Positions 32,184 to 41,623 of a stretch of 64,000 nucleotides of DNA are shown in pieces. The stretch's first letter is position 1. The number at the start of each line of letters is the position of its first letter. The notes below the pieces were generated by a model. That model did no database searches. It saw only the letters and a list, made by a program, of their open reading frames with translations, and was not told the DNA's origin. Origin of the DNA: Sphingomonas chungangi (lineage in GTDB: Bacteria > Pseudomonadota > Alphaproteobacteria > Sphingomonadales > Sphingomonadaceae); NCBI RefSeq assembly GCF_013778325.1, contig NZ_JACEIB010000025.1:186001-250000 (forward strand), in the 5' to 3' direction. A program made the translations under genes and the position numbers.

Positions 32184-33473
32184 ATGGATCATTTCGACAT
32201 TCGCGACGGCGCCATGCACGCCGAGGGCGTCCCGCTCGACACCATCGCCGATGCGGTGGGCACGCCCGTCTATGTATATTCGGCGGCCACGATCCGCCGT
32301 CACGTCACCGTGTTCCGCGATGCGTTGGCGGGGCTGGAGCATGACGGGCGCGCGCCACTCATCGCCTTCGCCGTGAAGGCCAACCCGAACGCCGCAGTGC
32401 TCACCGTACTGGCTCAGATGGGCTGCGGCGCCGATGTCGTCTCGGGCGGCGAACTCAAGCGCGCGCTCGCCGCCGGTGTCCCCGCCGATCGCGTGGTGTT
32501 CTCCGGCGTCGGCAAGACCGTCGATGAGATGGCCTACGCGCTGGAGGCGGACATCGGCCAGTTCAACCTCGAATCGGAAGAAGAGGCGGAGACGCTCTCC
32601 ACCGTCGCGGCGAAGCTCGACCGGACTGCGCGCGTCGCTTTCCGGGTGAATCCGGACGTCGATGCCGGCACCCACGCCAAGATCTCGACCGGGCGATCCG
32701 AAAACAAGTTCGGCATTCCGTTCGACACCGCGCCGCAAGCCTATGCCCGCGCCGCCGCGCTGCCCGGTCTCGCGGTGCAGGGCGTGGCCGTCCACATCGG
32801 CAGCCAGCTGACCGACCTGCATCCGCTCAAGCAGGCATTCGCCCGCATCGGCGCGTTGATCCAGAGCCTGCGCGCCGCAGGACATGTGATCGAGACAGCC
32901 GATCTCGGCGGAGGCCTCGGCGTGCCCTACGATCCCGCCAAGCCCGCACCGCCCTCGCCCGCCGCCTATGGCGCCATGGTGCGCGAGGCGACCGCCGGCT
33001 GGGCGTGCCGCCTGATCTTCGAGCCCGGCCGACTGATCGTCGGCAATGCCGGCGTACTGCTGACCAGCGTGATCCGCGTGAAGCCGGGCGTCCGATCACC
33101 CTTCGTGATCGTCGACGCGGCGATGAACGACCTGATGCGCCCGGCGCTCTATGACGCGTGGCACAATATCCGCGCCGTCCATCCAAAAGGGGACCGGTTC
33201 GAGGCCAACGTGGTCGGCCCGGTCTGCGAAACGGGCGATACTTTTGCGATGCAGCGTGGCATGGACCGAGTGGAGGAAGGGGATCGTGTCGCGTTCATGA
33301 CCGCCGGTGCCTATGCCGCGACGATGGCGAGCACCTACAACAGCCGCCCGCTGACTCCAGAGGTCATGGTCTCTGGTAACAAATGGGCGATAGTGCGGGC
33401 GCGTCAGCCGGTCGAGGCACTGATCGCGGCGGACAGCGTTCCGGAGTGGGCAACAAGTTCATCGGAGGATTGA
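32184..33473 (+). CDS. lysA: Diaminopimelate decarboxylase
   Basis: LysA removes CO2 from meso-diaminopimelate to form lysine, using PLP. The 429-residue protein has the PLP lysine K65 in AFAVKANPNAAV, the glycine-rich phosphate site region DLGGGLGVPYD, and the C-terminal motif GPVCETGDTFA followed by AFMTAGAYAATMASTYNSRP with the catalytic cysteine and substrate-binding residues. It starts 8 bp after the small lipoprotein gene and its stop overlaps galU (TGATG). Confidence 0.96.
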   Translation: MDHFDIRDGAMHAEGVPLDTIADAVGTPVYVYSAATIRRHVTVFRDALAGLEHDGRAPLIAFAVKANPNAAVLTVLAQMGCGADVVSGGELKRALAAGVPADRVVFSGVGKTVDEMAYALEADIGQFNLESEEEAETLSTVAAKLDRTARVAFRVNPDVDAGTHAKISTGRSENKFGIPFDTAPQAYARAAALPGLAVQGVAVHIGSQLTDLHPLKQAFARIGALIQSLRAAGHVIETADLGGGLGVPYDPAKPAPPSPAAYGAMVREATAGWACRLIFEPGRLIVGNAGVLLTSVIRVKPGVRSPFVIVDAAMNDLMRPALYDAWHNIRAVHPKGDRFEANVVGPVCETGDTFAMQRGMDRVEEGDRVAFMTAGAYAATMASTYNSRPLTPEVMVSGNKWAIVRARQPVEALIAADSVPEWATSSSED

Positions 33474-34348
33474 TGGTCGCGAAGGTTCGCAAGGCGGTAT
33501 TCCCGGTCGCAGGGTTCGGCACCCGCTTCCTGCCCGCCACCAAGGCGGTGCCCAAGGAATTGCTGCCGGTGGTCGACAAGCCGCTGATCCAATATGCCAT
33601 CGACGAGGCGCTGGCGGCCGGGATCGACCAGATGATCTTCGTCACAGGCCGCGGCAAGGGCGCGATCGAGGATTATTTCGACACCGCCTTCGAGATCGAG
33701 GCGGATCTTGTCGCGAAGAACAAGTCCGCGATCATGGCGCTGATGGCCGAAACGAAGCTCGGACCGGGCAACGCCGCCTTCGTGCGACAGCAGCAGATGG
33801 CGGGGCTCGGACACGCGGTGTGGTGCGCGCGCCACCTGACCGGCGACGAGCCGTTCGCAGTGCTGCTCCCGGACGAGCTTCTCTGGAATCCTGCCAGGCC
33901 CTGCCTCAGCCAGATGATGGAGAGCTACGAGGCGAAGGGCGGCAGTGTCATCGCTGTGGTCGACGTGCCCAAGGAGCATACCAGCCGCTACGGCATCGTT
34001 GCGCCGGGCGACACGGACGGCAAGGCAATCCAAGTCAGGGGCTTCGTCGAGAAGCCGAAGCCCGAGGAGGCGCCCTCCACGCTCGCGGCGGTGGGCCGCT
34101 ACATCCTCGATCCCAAGGTGATGCGCCTGCTTGAGGGGCAGGAGAAGGGTGCCGGCGGCGAGATCCAGCTGACCGACGCGCTCGCGAAGCTGATCGGCGA
34201 CCAGCCGTTCCACGCTCACGTCTTCGAAGGCGCGCGCCACGATTGCGGCGAGAAGACCGGCTTCATCCAGGCCAATATCGCACTGGCGCTGGAGCGCGAG
34301 GACATGGCCGGGCCGCTCCGGGACTATCTACAAACCCTCTCCCGCTGA
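33473..34348 (+). CDS. galU: UTP-glucose-1-phosphate uridylyltransferase
   Basis: GalU makes UDP-glucose for lipopolysaccharide, exopolysaccharide and other glycans. The 291-residue protein starts with the nucleotide-binding motif KAVFPVAGFGTRFLPATKAVPKELLPVVDKPLIQY and has LPDELLWN-type metal site, FVEKPKPEEAPSTLAAVGRYIL and the C-terminal EGARHDCGEKTGFIQANI. GGAGG lies just before the ATG, within the end of lysA. The stop codon TGA lies exactly in the loop of an 8-bp hairpin. Confidence 0.95.
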   Translation: MVAKVRKAVFPVAGFGTRFLPATKAVPKELLPVVDKPLIQYAIDEALAAGIDQMIFVTGRGKGAIEDYFDTAFEIEADLVAKNKSAIMALMAETKLGPGNAAFVRQQQMAGLGHAVWCARHLTGDEPFAVLLPDELLWNPARPCLSQMMESYEAKGGSVIAVVDVPKEHTSRYGIVAPGDTDGKAIQVRGFVEKPKPEEAPSTLAAVGRYILDPKVMRLLEGQEKGAGGEIQLTDALAKLIGDQPFHAHVFEGARHDCGEKTGFIQANIALALEREDMAGPLRDYLQTLSR

Positions 34349-34499
34349 GCGGGAGAAGGATACGGAGACTTAGGCGCGCAGCGCCTTAGTCGGAGTTGGG
34401 TGAGGGCACGAGGCTTGCGCCGCGCATGCCCATCAGACCCTCACCCTCCCCACCGCTCCGCGGCGGGTCCCCTCCCTCTCCCGCTGAGCGGGAGAGGGC
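34335..34499. repeat. Paired CTCTCCCGC-TGA-GCGGGAGA hairpins between convergent genes
   Basis: One hairpin (TCTCCCGC TGA GCGGGAGA, 34338-34356) covers the galU stop codon. A second with an 11-bp perfect stem (CCCTCTCCCGC TGA GCGGGAGAGGG, 34474-34498) ends two bases before the stop of the convergent outer-membrane gene. Between them GGTGAGGG and CCCTCACC also pair. The layout resembles the CCCTCTCCCG-type intergenic elements seen across proteobacteria and can terminate transcription from both sides. The 152-bp gap holds no gene. Confidence 0.7.
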
Positions 34500-34500
34500 A

Positions 34501-35826
34501 TCAGTTACCCAGCATCAGTTTCGCGAACAGCGTCAGGCCGTGCGGGTTGCGGCCATAGGCCTCGTCCAGCCGATCGGACTTGGCATAGGCACTCGCCGCC
34601 GCGCCCAGCGCCACCGCGAAGCTCTTTCCTATCGGCAAGGTATAGGCGTAGCCGGCGGTGAACTTGCTAACCCGGAAAGGTTCGCCGATCAGCGGCTCGG
34701 CTATGCCGAGCTGTTCCTCGCGCTCGAACAGCTCGTCGTTCAGCACATTCTCGAAGCGGCCGAAGACGGCATGGCGCTTCGTGATCGCCCATGTCCCCTC
34801 GACCAGCCAGGCCGGCAGCACCCGGCCGCCGGTGATGGCCTTGCGCGAATAGGCCGCCGTCACGTCCACGCCATGCGCCGAATAGCTGGCGCTGGCGATC
34901 AGGCGATGCTCGTTCTCCTCCGGATGCAGCACTTCGGGGCTGTGGAGTTCGCCGTAGCTGACCTCGGCACTCCAGGCCGGAGTCGGATTCCAGGTGGCGC
35001 GCACCGACCAGCTGTCGAGCTTGGGCGTCTCTATATCGTACCGGTTCTCGTCCGGTTCTCGCCCCTTGAACGCGCTTGCCTCGATCTGAAGCCCACGCGT
35101 CGCATAGCCGGCGGTCAGCACACCCCAGGTGATGTGGGTCGAATCGAACCAGTGATGCGTGATCGGCGCCTCCGGATCGAAGCGCGCCGAGCCGCGGTGC
35201 ATGAAGGCGGATGGGCCGAGCGCGGGCTCACCGGGCAGGCCGGCATAGACGAACAGGCGCTCGTCATTCCCCGTCTTGACGTCGATCCGGCCGGACATCT
35301 CCATGAACAGATCGTGCGGATGCTGGCGATCGATCAGCGCGAGGCCGTGCGCCGTCTCGCCGGTGGCGAAGAGATCGGGATAGCCGCGCTTGCCCATCAG
35401 CGGATCGGCCGAGAGCATCGATCGCAGCGTGAGGTCCGCACCCGTGCCGATCGGCCGCGAGGCCTCCAGCATCGCCATCGACTGGACGAACGCCTCCCTG
35501 GCGCCGCGCGGGCTGCCCTGATCGGTCCAGCTGCCCCAGGCATAGCCATGCGCCATCAGCATCCAATCGCCGGCCATGACGTGCACGCCGGGCATAATAT
35601 CATTCGCCGGCAGCCGCGAGGTGCCCGAACCGGCCGACGATTGGCCGTCTCCCATCATCGCCATGCCCGACATGGACATGCCGTGTTTTTCCGGCGTCGT
35701 GGATTGTGGCGGAGAAGGCCGGGCCGGCATCGCCATGCCGGGCATGTCCATACCTCCCATCGATTGCGCCAAGACGGCGCCGGGCGCGTGCGCGCATAGC
35801 GCCGCACCGATCACGGTTCGAATCAT
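34501..35826 (-). CDS. Outer-membrane protein with Met-rich N-terminus, probably copper-related
   Basis: A 441-residue protein with a signal peptide (MIRTVIGAALCAHAPGAVLAQ) followed by methionine-rich copper-binding-type repeats (MGGMDMPGMAMP, HGMSMSGMAMMGD). The remainder has alternating beta strands ending in an aromatic-poor but barrel-like strand pattern (SFAVALGAAASAYAKSD, GLTLFAKLMLGN), with histidine pairs (DRQHPHDLFMEM, ITHHWFDSTHITWG). I know no experimentally defined family; copper handling is inferred from the Met/His motifs and the adjacent small protein. AGGAG lies 8 nt before the ATG at 35826. The long upstream frame is not coding. Confidence 0.8.
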   Translation of the reverse strand: MIRTVIGAALCAHAPGAVLAQSMGGMDMPGMAMPARPSPPQSTTPEKHGMSMSGMAMMGDGQSSAGSGTSRLPANDIMPGVHVMAGDWMLMAHGYAWGSWTDQGSPRGAREAFVQSMAMLEASRPIGTGADLTLRSMLSADPLMGKRGYPDLFATGETAHGLALIDRQHPHDLFMEMSGRIDVKTGNDERLFVYAGLPGEPALGPSAFMHRGSARFDPEAPITHHWFDSTHITWGVLTAGYATRGLQIEASAFKGREPDENRYDIETPKLDSWSVRATWNPTPAWSAEVSYGELHSPEVLHPEENEHRLIASASYSAHGVDVTAAYSRKAITGGRVLPAWLVEGTWAITKRHAVFGRFENVLNDELFEREEQLGIAEPLIGEPFRVSKFTAGYAYTLPIGKSFAVALGAAASAYAKSDRLDEAYGRNPHGLTLFAKLMLGN

Positions 35827-35882
35827 CGTTGAAACTCCTGTCGCGTGGGCTCGTCGGCGCGACAGGAGACATCCCGCCGCGC

Positions 35883-36179
35883 TCAGGCCGCGCGCGGCGG
35901 AGGAGGATCGAAGCCCGGACGGTGATCGGACAGAGCCGGGATCGGTCGCGCGATCGCCGCCGGAATCGCGACGAACAGCATCGGCTCGACGCGCGCCGGC
36001 TTGGCCGGATCGACTGCGCAGCCGAGACACATATGGACCGCCGCCCGCCCGTCGTCTTTGCAATGGCCCGGCGGCAGAGCATGGTGATGCGCTGCCGTCG
36101 GCATCGCCTGCGCGGGCGCCATCGGCAGCGTCGTGCCGAACGCCAGCAGACCGAGCAGGAGGAGGAGCAGATGCCGCAT
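35883..36179 (-). CDS. Small His/Cys-containing exported protein, possibly copper-related
   Basis: A 98-residue protein with signal peptide MRHLLLLLLGLLAFGTTLPMAPAQA. The mature chain has clustered metal-ligand residues (AAHHHALPPGHCKDD, VHMCLGCAVDP) and ends RPGFDPPPPRAA, an ending common in DUF2946-like periplasmic proteins near copper genes. It lies 56 bp upstream of the Met-rich outer-membrane protein gene on the same strand, so the two are probably one operon. The metal is inferred; zinc or mercury is possible. Confidence 0.7.
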   Translation of the reverse strand: MRHLLLLLLGLLAFGTTLPMAPAQAMPTAAHHHALPPGHCKDDGRAAVHMCLGCAVDPAKPARVEPMLFVAIPAAIARPIPALSDHRPGFDPPPPRAA

Positions 36180-36245
36180 AGCATCGCCGCGCTACCTCGG
36201 CCCGATGCCGCTTGGCAAGGCGCGCGGGCGCGGCGACAAGGGGCC

Positions 36246-37007
36246 ATGCACAGCCTGCCCCTCTTCCTGCGGCTGCAAGGGCGCCCGATCATCCTGCTGG
36301 GGGATGGCGACGCGGCCGTCGCGAAGCGCCGCCTGCTGGAGCGCGCCGGCGCCGCGGTCGTCGGCGAGGCGGAAAACGCCACGCTTGCGATCGTGGCGAT
36401 CGATGATGCCGGCGGAGCCCAGGCGGCCGTCGCCCGGCTTCGGGCACGCGGCATCCTCGTCAACGCAGTCGATCGCCCGTCCTTGTGCGACTTCACGCTT
36501 CCCGCCATCGTCGATCGCGATCCGGTGCTGGTCGCGATCGGCACCGGCGGCGCCTCGGCGGGACTCGCCAAGGCGCTGCGCCAGCGGATCGAGGCGTTCC
36601 TGCCCGCCAACCTCGGCGCGCTCGCCGAACGGCTCCACGCCGCGCGGCCCAGGATCCGAACCCGTTTTCCCGATGCGGCCGACCGCCGCCGCGCGATCGA
36701 CGCCGCGCTTGATCCCGGCGGCCTGCTCGATCCGCTGGCGCATCATGACGCCGATATCGACCAATGGCTGGCGGCGGCGAAGGAGCAGCCTCCGCGAACC
36801 ATCCACATCCGCCTGCGCTCCGCTGATCCGGACGATCTCACGATCCGCGAGGCGCGCGCGCTGGCGCAGGCCGACACGGTTCATCTGATCGGCGACATCC
36901 CGCCCGCAATCCGCCACCATGTCCGCGCGGACGCCGCGCAGATCGAAGGATTGCCGCCGACAGAGCCCTTGACGGGCCAGACCGTCATTCTGGAGGCGGC
37001 GGTTTGA
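36246..37007 (+). CDS. Precorrin-2 dehydrogenase/sirohydrochlorin ferrochelatase (CysG N-terminal type)
   Basis: A 253-residue protein starting MHSLPLFLRLQGRPIILLGD, with a Rossmann NAD site GDGDAAVAKRRLL (from about residue 19), followed by VNAVDRPSLCDFTLPAIVDRDPVLVAIGTGGASAGLAKALRQRIE, the hallmark of the CysG N-terminal module that makes sirohydrochlorin and siroheme. No uroporphyrinogen methyltransferase domain is attached, so the partner must lie elsewhere. The start at 36246 has AAGGGG upstream. It is divergent from the small His/Cys gene, 66 bp away. Confidence 0.88.
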   Translation: MHSLPLFLRLQGRPIILLGDGDAAVAKRRLLERAGAAVVGEAENATLAIVAIDDAGGAQAAVARLRARGILVNAVDRPSLCDFTLPAIVDRDPVLVAIGTGGASAGLAKALRQRIEAFLPANLGALAERLHAARPRIRTRFPDAADRRRAIDAALDPGGLLDPLAHHDADIDQWLAAAKEQPPRTIHIRLRSADPDDLTIREARALAQADTVHLIGDIPPAIRHHVRADAAQIEGLPPTEPLTGQTVILEAAV

Positions 37008-37070
37008 CGTCCATTCGCGCCGCTTCCGCTTGTCGCAAGCCTCCGGCCGCGCTAACGCGCGAGCAGTAGC

Positions 37071-39230
37071 ATGGCTCGCCCTATCCGTCAGACGCCCCGA
37101 CAGGCCCCACCGCCTCCGCCCGAGCCGCCCCGCCGCCAACGGAGTGGCTTCGTGAAAGCGTTGATCACAGGTGCCAAGCTTCTGGGTGCGTTGTTGTTCC
37201 TGGGGCTGGTCGCGCTCGTCGTGGCGGTCGGCATCGCGATGTCGAGCCTGCCGAGCTTCGATCAGTTGAAATCCTCGCCCAACGGCCAGATGATCCGCGT
37301 CCACGCGGTCGACGGTACCGTGCTCGTCTCGCTCGGGCCGAGCTACGGCCAGTGGCTGCGATCCGACCAGATCCCGCAGGTGATGAAGGACGCGATGATC
37401 TCGGTGGAGGATCGCCGCTTCTACAAGCATCCCGGTGTCGATCCGATCGGCATCCTCCGCTCCGTCAGCGTGCGGGCCGAAAAGGGGCACTGGACCCAAG
37501 GTGGATCGACGATCACCCAGCAGCTCGCCCGCAACATCTTCCTGACGAGCAACAAGACCTTCGCGCGCAAATTCCGCGAGGCGATCATCAGCCTGGCGCT
37601 GGAGCGCAAATTCTCGAAGGACGAGATCCTCGAACTGTATCTGAACAAGGTCTATTTCGGCGGCGGCAGTTACGGCATCGACGCCGCCAGCCGGAAGTTC
37701 TTCGGCCACGGTGCCGATCACCTGGATCTCGGCGAGGCGGCGATCATCGCCGGGCTGGTGAAGGCACCGTCAAACTATTCCCCCACCGCCGACGCGCAGG
37801 CCGCCGCAGGCCGAGCGGGCGTGGTGCTGGAAACCATGGTCGAGACCGGCAAGATCACCGAAGCCGACGCGCAGGCGGCGAACCCATCCGCGATCAAGCT
37901 TGCGCCCGAGCCCAAGCAGAACAGCGTCCGCTACTTCACCGACTGGGCGCTGCCGCAGCTCAACACGCTGATCGACGACACCACCGATCCGCTCGACGTG
38001 TGGACCACGCTCGATCTCAACATGCAGCGCCAGGCTGATCGCGCGATCGGATCGGACACGCCGGACGGCCTGCAGGGCGCGCTCGTCTCAATGGAGCGCA
38101 ACGGCGCGGTGCGCGCGATGGTGGGCGGCAAGGACTATATCACGTCCAACTACAACCGCGCCGTCACCGCCCAGCGCCAGCCTGGCTCGGCGTGGAAGCT
38201 GTTCGTCTACCTTGCCGCGATCGAGGCAGGCCACAAGCCCGACGAGGCGATCGTCGACGAGCCCGTCACCATCGACGGCTGGAGCCCGCGCAACGACGAG
38301 CGCAGCTATTCGGGCCAGATCAACATCCGCACGGCCTTCGCCTTCTCGCTCAACACGGTGGCGGCGAAGCTGGGGCAGGCGGTGGGTTTCGACACGGTGG
38401 CGGACATGGCGCGCCGCTTCGGCATCACCACGCCGATCAATACCCATCCCTCGATGGTGCTGGGCACGTCCGACGTCCACCTGATCGACATGGTCCGCGC
38501 CTTCGCCGAGGTGGACAACAAGGGCGCGATGGTCGTGCCTTACGCGATCGAGAAGGTCGTCGGGCCGGACAACAAATTGCTCTACCAGCACAGCGCACCC
38601 GAGAACCGGGTACTGGTGGCGCCGTGGGTGGCACAGGAGATGACGGACCTGCTGCAGACCGCGGTCAACACCGGCACCGCGCGCGCCGCGCAGATCGGAC
38701 GGCCGGTGGCGGGCAAGACCGGCACCACCTCGTCGAGCAAGGACGGCTGGTTCCTCGGTTTCTCCTCCGGCCTCACCACCGGCATCTGGATGGGCCGTGA
38801 CGATGCCAAGCCCAATCCCGGCCTCTATGGCGGCCGAGCGCCGGCGCGCGCCTTTGCCGATTACATGAAGGTCGCCGTGGCGAACCGGCCGGTCGAGCAG
38901 TTCGACACGCAGGTGACGCTGCCCGAATGGCAGCTCGAGCCGGACGACGAAGCTTATTACGGCCAGCCCGACGACAATGGCATCCCGACGATCGACGAGA
39001 ACGGCCAGGTGATCCAGCAAGGTGGCGACGATCAGAGCCAGCCGATGAGCGACGGGAGCGATCAGGGTACGCCGCAGGCCCGCCGCCAGCAGCAACAGCA
39101 GGACGACAGCGATTGGCAGGGCCCGCCGCCCCCGCCGCCGCCTGGCCAGAAGCTCGATCAGAACTGGCTGAACGGCGTGCTCGGCCGCAAGGGCAGCGGC
39201 GCGCAGCAACAGCAGCAACCGCGCGATTAG
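37071..39230 (+). CDS. Penicillin-binding protein 1A family (bifunctional glycosyltransferase/transpeptidase)
   Basis: A 719-residue inner-membrane enzyme that polymerises and cross-links peptidoglycan. A proline-rich cytoplasmic start is followed by one membrane helix (LLGALLFLGLVALVVAVGIAM). The glycosyltransferase domain has the catalytic E113 in ISVEDRRFYKHPG and GGSTITQQLARN. The transpeptidase has S373-x-x-K376 (PGSAWKLFVY), the SLN motif and K549-T-G. The C-terminal tail is low-complexity, Gln- and Pro-rich, ending QQQQQPRD. It is shorter than long alphaproteobacterial PBP1A proteins, probably lacking the OB insert. Confidence 0.94.
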   Translation: MARPIRQTPRQAPPPPPEPPRRQRSGFVKALITGAKLLGALLFLGLVALVVAVGIAMSSLPSFDQLKSSPNGQMIRVHAVDGTVLVSLGPSYGQWLRSDQIPQVMKDAMISVEDRRFYKHPGVDPIGILRSVSVRAEKGHWTQGGSTITQQLARNIFLTSNKTFARKFREAIISLALERKFSKDEILELYLNKVYFGGGSYGIDAASRKFFGHGADHLDLGEAAIIAGLVKAPSNYSPTADAQAAAGRAGVVLETMVETGKITEADAQAANPSAIKLAPEPKQNSVRYFTDWALPQLNTLIDDTTDPLDVWTTLDLNMQRQADRAIGSDTPDGLQGALVSMERNGAVRAMVGGKDYITSNYNRAVTAQRQPGSAWKLFVYLAAIEAGHKPDEAIVDEPVTIDGWSPRNDERSYSGQINIRTAFAFSLNTVAAKLGQAVGFDTVADMARRFGITTPINTHPSMVLGTSDVHLIDMVRAFAEVDNKGAMVVPYAIEKVVGPDNKLLYQHSAPENRVLVAPWVAQEMTDLLQTAVNTGTARAAQIGRPVAGKTGTTSSSKDGWFLGFSSGLTTGIWMGRDDAKPNPGLYGGRAPARAFADYMKVAVANRPVEQFDTQVTLPEWQLEPDDEAYYGQPDDNGIPTIDENGQVIQQGGDDQSQPMSDGSDQGTPQARRQQQQQDDSDWQGPPPPPPPGQKLDQNWLNGVLGRKGSGAQQQQQPRD

Positions 39231-39236
39231 GACCGA

Positions 39237-39935
39237 TCAGCCGAGCCAGTAGAGCCCGGCGCCGTGCTGCTTGAGCCAGTCCCGCGCTGGCCGGGGATCG
39301 GCACCGTAGAGGCGCTTCTCCGCCGCGCGAAACGCCGGAGAATGATCCATGTGCAGCCGGTGCGCGACCTCATGCGCGACGGTCGACGTCAGTACGAAAG
39401 GCGGCGCGAGGATCAGACGCCACGAATAGCGGATGTCGCCATTGGCGGAGCAACTACCCCAGCGCGCCTTGGGATCGCCGATCGCGACGCGGCTGACCGT
39501 CACCCCAGCTTCGGCCGCGATCGCGCGCGTCTCCGTCTCCAGCTGCTTCAGCGCCTCGCGCCGCAGCCAGGCGATGACCCGGCGGGGCACCGCCTCCATC
39601 GGCCCACCCACCTTCAGCCGATTGCCCTCCAGCTGGACGACTCGCGAATGATCCGGCGACCAATCGACCAGCACCTCTTCGCCCCGGAACGGAATCGTAC
39701 CGCCAGGAGCTATCCGGCGCGGTTTGGGCAGCTTGGCGATCTGCGCCTCGATCCAGGCGCGATGGGCCTCCGCCCACATACGTGCCTTCCGTTCGGACCC
39801 ACGAGTGGGCAGGGTCAGACGAACGTCGCCGGTGCGCGGATCGATCGAGAGGCGGGTCTGCCGCGCCAAGGCGCTGCGCCGTATCACCAAAGGGCGACGC
39901 GCCTCGCCCTCGCCGAAGAAGGTCTCAGAGCTCAC
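39237..39935 (-). CDS. YgjP-like/SprT-like metallopeptidase (DUF45)
   Basis: A protein of about 232 residues with the zinc-site motif HEVAH ([18 protein letters not shown]) and the preceding [27 protein letters not shown], the pattern of the YgjP/WLM-related metal-dependent hydrolase group. Biological substrates are unknown. The start is uncertain because no good ribosome-binding site is visible. The GTG at 39935 overlaps the end of the YcgN gene by 11 bp; the ATG at 39971 would overlap by 47 bp. It converges on the PBP gene with a 6-bp gap. Confidence 0.85.
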   Translation of the reverse strand: MSSETFFGEGEARRPLVIRRSALARQTRLSIDPRTGDVRLTLPTRGSERKARMWAEAHRAWIEAQIAKLPKPRRIAPGGTIPFRGEEVLVDWSPDHSRVVQLEGNRLKVGGPMEAVPRRVIAWLRREALKQLETETRAIAAEAGVTVSRVAIGDPKARWGSCSANGDIRYSWRLILAPPFVLTSTVAHEVAHRLHMDHSPAFRAAEKRLYGADPRPARDWLKQHGAGLYWLG

Positions 39936-40368
39936 GCTCGACGATATGGTGCTCGAGGTCGCCGGCTTCATCCTCGGACACGGTCCAGCCCTTCACCGAG
40001 ATGCCGGCCTTGTGCACCGAATCCGGATCGCCCGAGATGAGATAATGCCAGTCGCGCAGCTTCTCGCCGTTGGCGAGCAGGCGATAGGCGCAGGTCACGG
40101 GCAGCCAGTCGATCGTTGCCAGCGCGCGCGGGGTCAGCCGCACACATTCCGGCACATAGGCGTGGCGATGGCGATAATCCTTGCAGCGCCCGGTACGGCG
40201 ATCGAGCAGGCGGCAGGCGACGTTGGTCGGGTAGATCTCCCCCGTCACGTCGTCCTCCAGCTTGTGCAGGCAGCATTTGCCGCAGCCGTCGCACACCGCC
40301 TCCCACTCCTCGCGGCTCATCTCGTCGAGCCGCTTGGTCTCCCAGAAACGATCCGCCAGCGCACCCAT
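39925..40368 (-). CDS. YcgN family cysteine-cluster protein (UPF0260)
   Basis: A 147-residue cytoplasmic protein with cysteines CDGCGKCC and [24 protein letters not shown], the metal or Fe-S binding pattern of YcgN/YkgJ proteins, plus the family-specific [17 protein letters not shown] and the C-terminal [19 protein letters not shown]. The function is unknown. The ATG at 40368 overlaps the SCO gene stop codon by one base (TGATG). It would be cotranscribed with the SCO gene and the metallopeptidase. Confidence 0.9.
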   Translation of the reverse strand: MGALADRFWETKRLDEMSREEWEAVCDGCGKCCLHKLEDDVTGEIYPTNVACRLLDRRTGRCKDYRHRHAYVPECVRLTPRALATIDWLPVTCAYRLLANGEKLRDWHYLISGDPDSVHKAGISVKGWTVSEDEAGDLEHHIVEREL

Positions 40369-40961
40369 CAGCGCACCCACTGGGCGAACGTGTCCGTCAC
40401 CGCCTTGGCGCCCTGGTCGGTCGGCACGATGGTGATCGGCTGCCCATCCGGCCCGAACAGGATCGCCACGCTCGAATGCGACATCAGATAGCCACTCGCG
40501 CCTTTGGCCGCCGGCTCCTTGCTGTAGGAAACGGCATATTCCTTCGCGACCTTCGCGATCTCCGCCGACGTGCCGGTGAAGCCCTTGAGCTCCGGGCCGA
40601 AGGCGGCGACATATTGCCTGAGCACCGGCGGCGTATCGCGATCGGGGTCGACACTGATGAAGATCGGCACCAGCTTCGCCGAACTGCCCGGCGCATTCTT
40701 GGCGAAGGCATGATAACCCTGCATCAGCACTTGAAGCGTCGTCGGGCAGACGTCCGGGCAAAAGCTGTAGCCGAAGTAGATCGCACGATACTTGCCTGCG
40801 AAATCCCTGTCGGTGACGGGTTTGCCGTCCTGATCGGTCAGCGCGAAGGGCCCGCCGATCGCGGCGCCGGCCAGCGGCGGCTGTTCGGACGACGCGCGGC
40901 CACACCCGCCGAGCGGTGCAGCGGCAAGCAGCAAAACGGCAAGAGCGGTACGCACGTTCAT
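40368..40961 (-). CDS. SCO1/SenC family copper chaperone-like lipoprotein
   Basis: A 197-residue lipoprotein (lipobox LGGC, C20) with a thioredoxin fold and the copper-binding CxxxC of SCO proteins, C68 and C72 in [14 protein letters not shown], plus the conserved later histidine in [13 protein letters not shown] proteins deliver copper to the CuA site of cytochrome oxidase. The sequence [13 protein letters not shown] and [14 protein letters not shown] are highly characteristic. The ATG at 40961 is used; the ATG at 40976 adds five residues. The Met-rich locus 4-5 kb upstream is another possible copper function. Confidence 0.93.
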   Translation of the reverse strand: MNVRTALAVLLLAAAPLGGCGRASSEQPPLAGAAIGGPFALTDQDGKPVTDRDFAGKYRAIYFGYSFCPDVCPTTLQVLMQGYHAFAKNAPGSSAKLVPIFISVDPDRDTPPVLRQYVAAFGPELKGFTGTSAEIAKVAKEYAVSYSKEPAAKGASGYLMSHSSVAILFGPDGQPITIVPTDQGAKAVTDTFAQWVR

Positions 40962-41017
40962 GGCAACGCCAGCCATGCTTTGCTATGGCGCGTGATGCAA
41001 GAACAGGGAGTGACCTC

Positions 41018-41623
41018 ATGAAGCGTGGCGTGCGGGCGGCGATCCTTTGTGGGCTGATGACGACGCTGGCGGCGCCAGCGTTGGGCCAGCAGCTTACCTC
41101 GCCCGGCTACGAATTCCTGAAGGCGGTGAAGGACCGGGACGGCCAGAAGGTCACCGATGCGCTCAACGTGCCCGGCAACACGATCATCACCAGCCGCGAC
41201 GATGACGGCCAGACCGCACTGCATATCGTCGCCAAGCGGCGCGATCTCGTCTGGATCCAGTTCCTGCTCGCCAAGGGCGCGCCGATGGACGCCCGCGATC
41301 GCAGCGGCGACACCGCGTTGATGGCGGCCACGCGCATCGGTTTCTCTGACGGCGAGCAGCAGCTTCTGGAGGTGGGCGCGCAGGCGGATCTCGCCAACAA
41401 TCGCGGCGAGACGCCGCTGATCGTCGCCACCCAAGCGCGAGATCTCGCCTCGGTGCGGGTGCTGCTGCAATATGGCGCCAATCCCAAGCTGCAGGATCAT
41501 GTCGCCGGTCTGTCGGCGCTGGATTATGCCCAGCGCGACAACCGCGCCGCGGTGATCCTGAAGTTGCTGCAGGACGCCAAGCCCGCGGTGAAGAAGCAGG
41601 TATCCGGCCCCTCGCTCAACTGA
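41018..41623 (+). CDS. Exported ankyrin-repeat protein
   Basis: A 201-residue protein with a signal peptide ([24 protein letters not shown]) and about four ankyrin repeats ([100 protein letters not shown]). Ankyrins bind other proteins; here probably in the periplasm. AGGGAG precedes the ATG. It is divergent from the SCO gene and overlaps the convergent mmcB by 8 bp. Confidence 0.87.
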   Translation: MKRGVRAAILCGLMTTLAAPALGQQLTSPGYEFLKAVKDRDGQKVTDALNVPGNTIITSRDDDGQTALHIVAKRRDLVWIQFLLAKGAPMDARDRSGDTALMAATRIGFSDGEQQLLEVGAQADLANNRGETPLIVATQARDLASVRVLLQYGANPKLQDHVAGLSALDYAQRDNRAAVILKLLQDAKPAVKKQVSGPSLN

